5,803 nt of DNA from Paracoccaceae bacterium. GTDB lineage: Bacteria; Pseudomonadota; Alphaproteobacteria; Rhodobacterales; Rhodobacteraceae. Where the stretch lies: the NCBI GenBank assembly GCA_007128995.1, contig SKWJ01000200.1, positions 1 through 5,803 on the forward strand, read 5' to 3'. The number at the start of each line of letters is the position of its first letter. Position 1 is the first letter of the stretch. The notes beneath the pieces are model-generated. The model was given only the letters and a program-made list of their open reading frames with translations. It was not told where the DNA came from and made no database searches. The position numbers and the translations under genes are program-made. Positions 1-5,733 of the stretch are shown here, in pieces.

Positions 1-129
1 AAGCTCGACGACCCGAGCTTCACCGCGCCGATCTACGCCAACCTCTTCGACGACACCGTGATCGAGGGCGGCGAGGAGACCTTCTCCCTCATCTGGTCGC
101 GCCCCACCACCCGCCGCAACGGCGACTGA
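1..129 (+). CDS. DUF736 family protein, C-terminal fragment
   Basis: This is the last 42 codons of a plus-strand gene whose start lies outside the window; it ends with TGA at 127-129. The readable tail contains [16 protein letters not shown] and, near the end, SLIWSRP followed by an arginine-rich finish. That is the typical end of DUF736 proteins: a 'LKLDDP.F..PI.ANLF' strand, an acidic stretch, then a 'W.RP' end. DUF736 proteins are small (about 100 residues), of unknown biochemical function, and in alphaproteobacteria are often found among plasmid or conjugative-element genes beside antirestriction, ParB-like and transfer genes. The GC content is high (about 70 % in 61-120), like the right flank and unlike the defence genes between them. 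The family call rests on recalled sequence pattern only, since the N-terminal half is missing. Confidence 0.72.
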   Translation, partial: KLDDPSFTAPIYANLFDDTVIEGGEETFSLIWSRPTTRRNGD

Positions 130-137
130 ACCCGACA

Positions 138-168
138 CCGCCCCGCCCGGGTCAACCGAGCGGGGCGG
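138..168 (+). terminator. GC-rich hairpin after the DUF736 gene
   Basis: A perfect 9-bp inverted repeat (CCGCCCCGC at 138-146, GCGGGGCGG at 160-168) starts 9 bases after the DUF736 stop. One mismatch and a further 3 bp (148-150 with 156-158) extend it toward a 5-base loop. No T-run follows on either strand, so this is not a textbook intrinsic terminator. It may still terminate or stabilise the DUF736 mRNA, or act in both directions between the convergent DUF736 and CBASS transcripts. Confidence 0.45.
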
Positions 169-198
169 AAGATGTCTGGCTACCCATGAGCCGCGCCG

Positions 199-234
199 AG
201 GGCCGCGGTCGCGACGGGCGTCGTGCTCGGCCCT
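199..234. other. Possible second stem-loop between convergent genes
   Basis: AGGGCCG (199-205) and CGGCCCT (228-234) form a 7-bp inverted repeat. A smaller CGAC/GTCG stem (212-215, 220-223) sits inside it. On the plus strand a short TTT follows at 234-236. It lies about 90 bases beyond the capV stop, so it could end the minus-strand operon, but there is no T-run in that direction. In a region this GC-rich such repeats also arise by chance. I see no gene in the intergenic stretch 130-325. Confidence 0.2.
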
Positions 235-325
235 TTATGCGGAAGGTCGAGCCAATCGCATCGAACGGCAGGCGCGAGCCCATCTTGTACCTTGGTCAGT
301 GTGCCGCGAACGTCTGGTTAGGCCA

Positions 326-1387
326 TCATTGTGGTTGGTCATTGAACGCCTTGACTTCGCCCCGAAGCGCAACATCCGAGTTCAAGAACAACTCCGCAAC
401 CAGATGTCCCGCCCCTTCCGCCAACGCCCTGGCCACGGGCGGCATTTCCACCAAAGCGCGCGCAACATCATCCATGCCCATGCGGCGGGCTACCTCAGGG
501 GCATCGAGGCGGACCATGTTGGATCGACCTATCAACAGCCCGGCCTGACCCAATGCGTTGTGGGACTGCGCCCGCATGGCGGATGAAGCGAAGAGACCTG
601 CCCAGACCAGCTTTCCACCGATGCGGTGCCACCAGCGCATCCGGTAGGTCTCCTGACCGCATCCCAAGCTTAGGAGCCTGATCTGGGTTCGATCAATGTC
701 ATAGCAGGCCATCGCGTCTACCACGCCTATCATCGAGGGATTGTTGGCCCAGATGCCGCCGTCAGCAAACATGTAACCGTTCCTCTCTACCGCCGCGAAG
801 ATGGTGGGCGCTGCCGCTGTCGAAAGCCCCACATCCACGAGACGTTCGAACTGATCCTTCTTGTAGTCCGGATGATGCGGGGTCTTGAACACGTATGGTT
901 CGCCATACCGCCCCTCGAAGGAAGGAATGCAGGTTGGGACCGACGATGACCCGAACAGGCCATCGCCGAATTCTCGGCGAAGTTCGTGTTCCAGGTTCCG
1001 CCGATCATATGGGGTGAAGGCCCAACCGGCCCAGGAACGCAGCAACCTTTTCCACCGCCCCCCAGGGAAGATGTACCGGCCTCGTTCGGTGTAGAGTTTC
1101 GAGATTTCTTGAGCTGACTTACCCTGGCCGAGACCCAGCGCAATGATACCACCGGTGGATGTGCCAACAATCATATCGAACTGCTGACCGATTGGGTCGC
1201 CGTTGAGAAAGCGTTTCTCGATCTCAGCGAGGATCATGCATGGGAGAATGCCCAAAATGCCGCCGCCATCGATGGAGAGTATCTTGAAAGGCTTTCCCGG
1301 CGGCCAAGGTTGCACCTCGCGCAGCGTCTGCCGGGTGCCTTCTGAACGACGAGGAACGGTGTGGTCGTAGTTACTATCACGCGGCAT
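326..1387 (-). CDS. capV: CapV, patatin-like phospholipase CBASS effector
   Basis: This 353-residue protein is a patatin-like phospholipase, the effector that degrades membrane phospholipids once the cyclic nucleotide made by the neighbouring synthase binds it. Visible hallmarks are the oxyanion-hole glycine run SIDGGG (residues 38-43), the nucleophile elbow GTSTG with Ser77 (75-79), and the catalytic Asp209 in ADGG (208-211). Thus the Ser-Asp dyad is intact. About 30 polar residues precede the 'WPPGKPFKILSIDGGG' core, a lead often seen in CBASS patatins. I see no signal peptide or clear membrane segment, consistent with a cytoplasmic enzyme acting on the inner membrane. The ATG at 1387-1385 overlaps the E2 stop by 11 bases and has AAGGA (1396-1400) 8 bases upstream, so the start is well supported and translation is probably coupled. 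It is the last gene of the operon. The activating nucleotide cannot be read from sequence; 3'3'-cGAMP is the ligand of the Vibrio CapV. Confidence 0.9.
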   Translation of the reverse strand: MPRDSNYDHTVPRRSEGTRQTLREVQPWPPGKPFKILSIDGGGILGILPCMILAEIEKRFLNGDPIGQQFDMIVGTSTGGIIALGLGQGKSAQEISKLYTERGRYIFPGGRWKRLLRSWAGWAFTPYDRRNLEHELRREFGDGLFGSSSVPTCIPSFEGRYGEPYVFKTPHHPDYKKDQFERLVDVGLSTAAAPTIFAAVERNGYMFADGGIWANNPSMIGVVDAMACYDIDRTQIRLLSLGCGQETYRMRWWHRIGGKLVWAGLFASSAMRAQSHNALGQAGLLIGRSNMVRLDAPEVARRMGMDDVARALVEMPPVARALAEGAGHLVAELFLNSDVALRGEVKAFNDQPQ

Positions 1388-1865
1388 TCTCTATATCCTT
1401 CTCCACACCGGCGTTTTCGTGCCGTCCACCACCGATCCATCGACCTGTCATCTCCCAGAACTCGTACGCAGCAAGCCATCGAATTGTCCAACCGACTGTG
1501 GTCCGGCTGATCAGCATCGAGGCGTCCCACTCACCCGCCTTGGGATCGAAGAGACACAAAGGCGACAATCTGATGTCCGGAGGTTCGAAGTAGACATGAG
1601 GGAGTGGCGCTTCCTCCTCGGCCTCCCAATTTGGCATAAGGCTGGGCCGGAGCACGCGCACGACCGGCATGACTCGGTAAAGGTCTTGCCGACCCTTGAC
1701 CGGTAGGCCGTATTCGATGCTGATGTGAAAGGTCCTGCCCAGCCCCTTTAGGTCTCCAAACCAGATCACCGACCGTGGCCCCAGACCTCGCGAGGGCTGA
1801 AATTGCGGCCAGTCCCGGGTCATCGCCTGGACCTGTGCTCCAAGGGATTTCACCGACGCGGCCAT
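1377..1865 (-). CDS. CBASS E2-like (ubiquitin-conjugating-type) protein
   Basis: This 162-residue protein matches the stand-alone E2 proteins of type II-short CBASS, which act on the partner CD-NTase by ubiquitin-like thioester chemistry. In order I see a W..GDL strand (residues 35-39), an EYGLP strand (51-55), LPHVYF (88-93), then LCLF with Cys104 (103-106), W113, and a C-terminal helix and loop with WL..YEFWEMTGRW (130-143) ending in GGGRH (145-149). The cysteine after a 'PHVY' strand and the YE.W..TG.W.G.G.H tail are the family signature. Cys104 is the only cysteine in the protein, which makes it the obvious catalytic residue. The gene starts 16 bases inside the CD-NTase gene and ends 11 bases inside capV, so all three are probably co-translated. 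The Shine-Dalgarno is weak (GG about 6 bases upstream), fitting coupling to the upstream gene; Met15 is an alternative start. The usual companion E1 and JAB proteins are absent. Confidence 0.85.
   Translation of the reverse strand: MAASVKSLGAQVQAMTRDWPQFQPSRGLGPRSVIWFGDLKGLGRTFHISIEYGLPVKGRQDLYRVMPVVRVLRPSLMPNWEAEEEAPLPHVYFEPPDIRLSPLCLFDPKAGEWDASMLISRTTVGWTIRWLAAYEFWEMTGRWIGGGRHENAGVEKDIENAA
1396..1404 (-). promoter_or_regulatory. Ribosome binding site of capV
   Basis: On the minus strand GGAGAAGGA ends 8 bases before the capV ATG. It lies inside the E2 coding region and fixes the capV start at 1387. Confidence 0.65.
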
Positions 1866-3100
1866 TTCGAACCATAGAATGTTGACGGCTTCACCGCCGG
1901 TTTCGCCTTGGCGATCGCCGGGCTCATCGCAATGCCACCGGTGGCGCCGAAGGCATGCTTGCCCGTGCGGATGGCCTCGCCGTAATCGTGTTCAAGCTCG
2001 TTCATCACCTCTTCGCCGACGCTCTCACCGAACATCGACTTCAGGACATCACTTCGTTCGCGCAGCGAACGCCTGTCGTCCAGGAGAATGGCGAGTTGGC
2101 TCAGGAACAGCCGCATATCCGCGATCATGGTATCCTGTGCAGCGTGGCTCTTCGGCCAGCGATCCGTGAACACATCGGCTGGACAACGCGGGTTCTCGAC
2201 GTGGATCAACTGGCCCGTGCTCTTGGCCTGCAAGAGCCGGTCCAGGATATGCTGAGCGATAATCCTGAGGTTTTGGCCGATAGTCAGACCCGCCTCGGCC
2301 ACTTCCAAGGTGAGACAACTGAACATGACCGACGCGGGCATGCGTCCATCCCGCGTCGCCCAACGGATGTTGCGGTTCCTCTTGAGAAGCTGAAGGGCGA
2401 CCGAAACTGCGGATTTACCCCCCACGACGCTAGAGTGAGCGGGTACCGGAAGCGAGTCGGCATCCTTCTGCAGGGCGGTGAGACCTCGGTCCGCCCGCAG
2501 CGCCCGCCGCGCGTATTCCTGCTGGAAGGACAGATCGACAGGGCAAGTCGCGTTGTATAGCTCTGCGAACCCGAAGCTGTTGGTCAGCACCTTATGGTCC
2601 CGGCTGCGGGGTTCTTCAGGCTTGGAGTGGTAGATGTAGCTGCGACGCGGATCGAATTCGTCGATCAGTTCGGCGGGCGAGAGGTCCAGGTGCATCCCAT
2701 CCGCGTAATATATCGTAACACACCGTGTGTGTCGCTCTGTCATGTCATAATACCGCGACCCCGGCTCCCCTCGCATGGCCTTATACAGAAGCTCCAGCGC
2801 CTGCCACGGCGTCATGCCAGGCGTCATGAGTTCGACGATGATGTCGATATCGAACCCCTCAAATCGGAACTTGGCCCGGATGGTCGCCCCGATTGCCACC
2901 GAACCTTGCTGGTAGAACAACCTGACCTTGCCCTTCAGCGGACTTCCGTCACGCTCAAGGTGTTTCTCGATGGCCGCTTTCCGCTCAGCCAGGAGCGCAT
3001 GCATGCTCGGCGGAAGCTCGATCTTGATGGCGACTGCAGCCAGCATCTGCTCGGCTACACTGTCCCACGGTGACGTCGGTTTTCCCAGATATGCGTTCAT
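1850..3100 (-). CDS. CBASS CD-NTase (cGAS/DncV-like cyclic-nucleotide synthase)
   Basis: This 416-residue protein is a CD-NTase, which on infection joins nucleotides into a cyclic di- or trinucleotide that switches on the effector. The polymerase-beta-type active site is visible: the QQGS motif (residues 64-67), GFDIDII with metal-binding Asp84 and Asp86 (82-88), and a third acid, Asp139, in MHLDL (136-140). An OAS-like helical C-terminal domain follows (about 200-370). The last 35 or so residues are a flexible Ala/Pro/Lys-rich tail ending FYGSKWPRR, which could be the part handled by the E2. The start is supported by GAGG (3107-3110) 6 bases before the ATG. It is the first gene of the operon and its last 16 bases overlap the E2 gene. 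I cannot assign the CD-NTase clade or its product nucleotide by eye. The catalytic triad is intact, so it should be active. Confidence 0.9.
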   Translation of the reverse strand: MNAYLGKPTSPWDSVAEQMLAAVAIKIELPPSMHALLAERKAAIEKHLERDGSPLKGKVRLFYQQGSVAIGATIRAKFRFEGFDIDIIVELMTPGMTPWQALELLYKAMRGEPGSRYYDMTERHTRCVTIYYADGMHLDLSPAELIDEFDPRRSYIYHSKPEEPRSRDHKVLTNSFGFAELYNATCPVDLSFQQEYARRALRADRGLTALQKDADSLPVPAHSSVVGGKSAVSVALQLLKRNRNIRWATRDGRMPASVMFSCLTLEVAEAGLTIGQNLRIIAQHILDRLLQAKSTGQLIHVENPRCPADVFTDRWPKSHAAQDTMIADMRLFLSQLAILLDDRRSLRERSDVLKSMFGESVGEEVMNELEHDYGEAIRTGKHAFGATGGIAMSPAIAKAKPAVKPSTFYGSKWPRR

Positions 3101-3106
3101 GCTCGG

Positions 3107-3110
3107 CCTC
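3107..3110 (-). promoter_or_regulatory. Ribosome binding site of the CD-NTase gene
   Basis: GAGG on the minus strand lies 6 bases before the ATG at 3100-3098. It supports this start for the operon's first gene. Confidence 0.5.
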
Positions 3111-3157
3111 GCTGTCCCGATTCGTCGCAGTTGACTAGTGTGCCGCGACGTGATTCA

Positions 3158-3217
3158 AGTGTTTCACAGGCTGGACACTAACTGGGCAGACACCATCTGT
3201 CCAGTATGAGAAACACT
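3158..3217. promoter_or_regulatory. Probable CapH operator: 20-bp inverted arms in the divergent promoter
   Basis: The arm at 3158-3177 and the arm at 3198-3217 are inverted copies of each other, matching at 17 of 20 positions: 8 outer bases (AGTGTTTC) and 7 inner bases (CTGGACA) are identical, with mismatches only in between. The arms begin 40 bp apart, close to four helical turns, so two bound proteins would sit on the same face of the DNA. The site lies between the divergent cdn and capH starts, where a shared operator is expected. On the minus strand the right arm supplies TGGACA (3203-3198), a 5/6 match to a -35 box, 17 bases ahead of TAGTGT (3180-3175), a weak -10. If that is the CBASS promoter, the operator covers it. 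On the plus strand TGGGCA (3183-3188) and TATGAG (3205-3210), 16 bases apart, are a weak candidate for capH. The repeat is seen; the binding protein is inferred. Confidence 0.65.
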
Positions 3218-3240
3218 AATATCAGTCAGTGGCACGCATC

Positions 3241-3246
3241 GGAGAG
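3241..3246 (+). promoter_or_regulatory. Ribosome binding site deciding the capH start
   Basis: GGAGAG sits just before the ATG at 3250, with 5 bases between GGAG and the ATG. The upstream in-frame GTG at 3229 has no purine-rich motif before it. This favours the ATG. Confidence 0.65.
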
Positions 3247-3249
3247 CGC

Positions 3250-3567
3250 ATGGACATCGAAGACTTGGGTAACCTCGTCGCCCGACGGCGTGGCAACATG
3301 GGGGTAAGGGCCGCGGCCAAAGAGATCGGCATCAGCCCCACCACACTGTCTCGGATCGAGAACGGACATGTGCCAGACATCGGGACCCTAGACAAAGTCT
3401 GCGCCTGGCTTGGAGAGGAAACTTCGAGGTTCACCGGGGTTGGCAATCTTCAGATCGCCTTCAAGAACAGGAAAGCCGTTCCGAAAGCTACCGCCAGATC
3501 GTTGGCCAACCTCATCGAAAGAGCTTCGAAACAATTCGCCGACGAGGTTGAGGCCAGGGGGCACTAG
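3250..3567 (+). CDS. capH: CapH, XRE-family transcriptional repressor of CBASS
   Basis: From the ATG at 3250 this is a 105-residue DNA-binding protein. The helix-turn-helix covers roughly residues 19-39, with AAAKEIGISPTTLSRIENG as its two helices and turn. VPD..TLDKVCAWLG follows, typical of short XRE repressors. The C-terminal part (about 70-103) is a helix that would serve as the dimerisation or cleavable region. In described CBASS loci CapH represses the operon and is cut by its partner peptidase CapP. Here the gene is divergent from the CBASS operon, next to an inverted-repeat operator, and its TAG stop touches the capP start. A longer form from the GTG at 3229 adds only seven residues and lacks a ribosome site. 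Taken alone the HTH could belong to many repressors; the adjacent peptidase and CBASS genes give the specific call. The exact cleavage site is not evident. Confidence 0.82.
   Translation: MDIEDLGNLVARRRGNMGVRAAAKEIGISPTTLSRIENGHVPDIGTLDKVCAWLGEETSRFTGVGNLQIAFKNRKAVPKATARSLANLIERASKQFADEVEARGH
3556..3561 (+). promoter_or_regulatory. Ribosome binding site supporting the capP GTG start
   Basis: AGGGGG, at the very end of capH, lies 6 bases before the GTG at 3568. It supports this non-ATG start and translation of capP from the capH mRNA. Confidence 0.6.
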
Positions 3568-4137
3568 GTGGCATTCAGGAGAGGATTCAAATCGCAGTGC
3601 GAAAGGCGGTCTGTCGAGTTCCGCCGCCACCTTGGACTGCAGCCCACGGACGCTCTTTCCGCTGATGCGCTTGCTGAACACCTTAGGGTTACGGTTTGGT
3701 CCGTCACCGACGTTGCTGGCCTAACGCCCTATGATCAAAAGGTCTTGACAGACCAAGAGGACGACTCGTGGGCTGCGATGACAATGCGGATCGGGGCAGA
3801 TGATCTCGTAATCTACAAGCCGGTTCCATCCCCAGGCCGCAGAAACAACGTTATCATGCATGAGCTGGCGCATATTGCCCTTGGCCATGAATTGGCTGAA
3901 GCTTGCATGCTGCCAGACGGTTCGTTGGTGCCCGGCAATTTCAGCCAGGACCAGGAGGATGAAGCGGACTGGCTTGCTGGAACCCTGTTACTTCCGCGAC
4001 CCGCCCTATTGGCTATCAGAGCACAAAGCCTTTCTGATCAAGCCGCTTGCTCAAAATACCTAGTGAGTCGAGAGATGTTGAGTTGGCGTATTCGCATGAC
4101 CGGTGTTGACTATCAACTCTCCGTGCGACGTGCCTAG
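3568..4137 (+). CDS. capP: CapP, ImmA/IrrE-family zinc metallopeptidase
   Basis: This 189-residue protein is a zinc-dependent peptidase of the ImmA/IrrE type, expected to cleave CapH and so release the CBASS operon. The metal site is clear: HELAH (residues 98-102) gives two histidine ligands and the catalytic Glu99. The acidic segment QDQEDEADWLAGTLLLP (127-143) supplies the third ligand, Glu130 or Glu132, in the family's 'E.EA..LA..LL.P' pattern. Cys113 lies 11 residues after the HExxH; a cysteine near here has been proposed to cap the zinc in a CapP homologue, a 'cysteine switch' opened by single-stranded DNA. The N-terminal 90 residues show no HTH, so DNA binding is left to CapH. The start is GTG immediately after the capH TAG, with AGGGGG 6 bases upstream. 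GC content is low for the window (53 % in 3721-3780). The alternative, a phage-type ImmR/ImmA pair, is less likely given the adjoining CBASS operon. Confidence 0.82.
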   Translation: MAFRRGFKSQCERRSVEFRRHLGLQPTDALSADALAEHLRVTVWSVTDVAGLTPYDQKVLTDQEDDSWAAMTMRIGADDLVIYKPVPSPGRRNNVIMHELAHIALGHELAEACMLPDGSLVPGNFSQDQEDEADWLAGTLLLPRPALLAIRAQSLSDQAACSKYLVSREMLSWRIRMTGVDYQLSVRRA

Positions 4138-4207
4138 ATGTTCCGTCCCGGATGATCCCGTAAACGCTCGCCGGACGACCTTCTGGCGCGCCGGCTAAAC
4201 AAGTCCC

Positions 4208-5719
4208 ATGGCTCGTAAACCCTCCCTTTCGCTTGAATCGCTCGAAGCTCTCGGCGCGCCTCGCCTCGCGGCGCTCATCGCCGAAGAGGCGTCCGGCAAT
4301 GCCGCGTTCAAGCGCCGGGTGATGGCGGCGCTAGCGGGGCAGTCCGGGGCGGGGGCCGTGGCGAAGCTGATCGACCGGCGGCTTGCCGGGCTGGCGCGGG
4401 CGCGTGCTTTTGTGGACTGGGACAAGGAGCGGGCGTTTCGGGACGATCTGGCGGCGCTGGTCGCGAGCATTGCCAAGGAACTTGCGGCGGCCGATCCCTC
4501 CATGGCGGCCGAGCGCCTGCTGCGCTTCATCGCCACCCATGAGAAGGTTTTCGAGCGGATCGACGATTCCAGCGGCCGCATCCAGGATGTCTATGCCGAT
4601 GCCATCGATGCGCTGGGTCCGGTCGCGGCGCGTATGTCGATCGCCGAGACAAGCGGTCTGCCCGCGCAGGTCATGGCAGCTTTGGGAGACAGCGAGCATG
4701 GCTATCTGCCGAAGGTGGCCGAGCAGGTGATCCCGTATCTGACGCCCGCCGCGTGCGCGGATTGGGACGCCGATCTTGCCCAGCGCATTGCCGAACGGCA
4801 TGCGGCGGAGGCCGGGAAGCGGGGCTCGGGCCGCTGGTTCTATTCGATGACCGAGCAGTGGCGGCGCATGCGGCAAGCGCTGGCGCGGGCCGGGGGCGAC
4901 CTCGATCAGGTCATCGCGCTGGAGCGCGAGAAGCCCGAGGCCTCGCGCGACAGCCTCGGGATTGCGGCGCAGCTGCTGGCCGCAGGCCGCGCTGCCGAGG
5001 CGCTGGACTGGGTGAGCGCGGGCGGAACGCGTCGGCACAGCGTGTTGATGGGGCTCGACGGCGAGGATGAGACCGATGCCAGCCCGGCGGTGCAGCAGGC
5101 GCTGCTCGAGGCCGAGATCCTGACGGCGCTGGGTCAGGTCGAGGCTGCGCAGGCCCTGCGCTGGCAGCGGTTCGGCGAGACGCTGGCGCCCGAATTGCTG
5201 CGCGCCCATCTCAAGGCGCTGCCGGATTTCGACGACATCGAGGCCGAGGAGTCCGCGTTTGCGCTGGCGCTCGACCACGCCGATCCGATGGCGGCGCTGC
5301 GCTTCTTCCTCGCCTGGCCGCGCGATGATCTGGCCGCGCGGGTCGTTGTCCGGCATCGGGCGGTGTGGTCGGGGTCGGACTGGCATATCCTGCCCCCCAT
5401 CGCCGACCGGCTGCAGCACGAAAGCCCGCTGGCCGCGACGATCCTCTACCGGGCGCTGCTCGACGACATCCTGGCGCGCGCCCGGTCGAAGGCCTACGGC
5501 CACGCGGCGAAGTACCTTGCGGCGCTCGACCGGCTGGCGCCCGACAGCGACACCGCCAATGATCGGCCCGCCGATCTGCCGAGCCATGCGCAGTACCGCG
5601 AGGGTTTGCGCGCGACGCACGGGCGCAAATCCGGGTTCTGGGCGCTCGTCGAGGGTCGGGTCACGCGCGAGGATCCGGTGCCGTGCAGCGGACGCCGGCC
5701 GAACTGGACCGCGCAGTGA
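4208..5719 (+). CDS. DUF6880 family protein of unknown function
   Basis: This 503-residue protein resembles the DUF6880 family of alphaproteobacteria. Recognisable points are the start 'LSLESLEALGAPRLAALI', the segment ARAFVDW (residues 65-71), and FERIDDSSG (115-123) with the following D.Y.DA.D.LG helix. The remainder is almost entirely alanine/leucine-rich and helical, with acidic and arginine pairs, suggesting a helical-repeat (TPR-like) scaffold. No catalytic motif, signal peptide or membrane segment is visible. Composition is strikingly GC-rich (75 % in 4921-4980), and the bias produces long spurious antisense frames. The ATG at 4208 has only a weak upstream AAG, so the start is moderately certain. 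It lies 70 bases after capP on the same strand, but base composition says it belongs with the flanking backbone rather than the defence cassette. A link to CBASS is not supported by anything seen here. Confidence 0.65.
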   Translation: MARKPSLSLESLEALGAPRLAALIAEEASGNAAFKRRVMAALAGQSGAGAVAKLIDRRLAGLARARAFVDWDKERAFRDDLAALVASIAKELAAADPSMAAERLLRFIATHEKVFERIDDSSGRIQDVYADAIDALGPVAARMSIAETSGLPAQVMAALGDSEHGYLPKVAEQVIPYLTPAACADWDADLAQRIAERHAAEAGKRGSGRWFYSMTEQWRRMRQALARAGGDLDQVIALEREKPEASRDSLGIAAQLLAAGRAAEALDWVSAGGTRRHSVLMGLDGEDETDASPAVQQALLEAEILTALGQVEAAQALRWQRFGETLAPELLRAHLKALPDFDDIEAEESAFALALDHADPMAALRFFLAWPRDDLAARVVVRHRAVWSGSDWHILPPIADRLQHESPLAATILYRALLDDILARARSKAYGHAAKYLAALDRLAPDSDTANDRPADLPSHAQYREGLRATHGRKSGFWALVEGRVTREDPVPCSGRRPNWTAQ

Positions 5720-5733
5720 GTGCGCTTCCGGTG

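Larger units (their letters stand above)
326..4137. other. E2-CBASS (type II-short) defence cassette with CapH/CapP control
   Basis: Five genes form one defence unit: CD-NTase, E2-like protein and patatin effector on the minus strand, and a divergent XRE repressor plus ImmA/IrrE peptidase on the plus strand. Every defining CBASS part is present: a synthase with intact catalytic acids, an effector with an intact Ser-Asp dyad, an E2 with its cysteine, and a regulatory pair sharing the intergenic operator. No E1, E1-E2 fusion (Cap2) or JAB peptidase (Cap3) is encoded, which separates it from full type II CBASS. GC content is visibly lower (sampled lines 53-63 %) than in the flanking genes (70-75 %), consistent with acquisition as a unit. 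Confidence 0.88.

Noticed and set aside
130..325. Attachment site, tRNA remnant or insertion-sequence end at the left boundary
   Set aside because: I compared this stretch with 4138-4207 for shared direct repeats and found only trivial matches such as CCCATG. No tRNA-like fold or transposase remnant is visible.
186..548. Plus-strand frame of 120 residues overlapping the capV end
   Set aside because: Most of it lies antisense to capV, it is low-complexity Arg/Ala/Ser sequence, and it has no ribosome site.
1955..3073. Long plus-strand frames (1955-2560, 2594-3073) opposite the CD-NTase gene
   Set aside because: They are antisense to a gene with clear catalytic motifs, show no recognisable domain, and have no good ribosome site. 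They are shadows of the coding strand.
3250..4137. Phage lysogeny control pair of the ImmR/ImmA type, or a toxin-antitoxin module
   Set aside because: The HTH plus HExxH pair alone would fit, but there are no phage genes, and a shared operator with a complete CBASS operon makes CapH/CapP the better reading. The peptidase has no RES-type toxin features.
4185..4260. Two copies of the palindrome GGCGCGCC (4185-4192 and 4253-4260) as a possible attachment or binding repeat
   Set aside because: Only 8 bases and pure G/C in a very GC-rich stretch, with one copy inside coding sequence. No matching copy was seen at the left boundary, so chance is sufficient.
4331..5620. A 429-residue minus-strand frame opposite the DUF6880 gene
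   Set aside because: Its composition is dominated by Arg, Gly, Gln and Pro, as expected for the complement of a GC-rich gene. The plus-strand protein has the family motifs.
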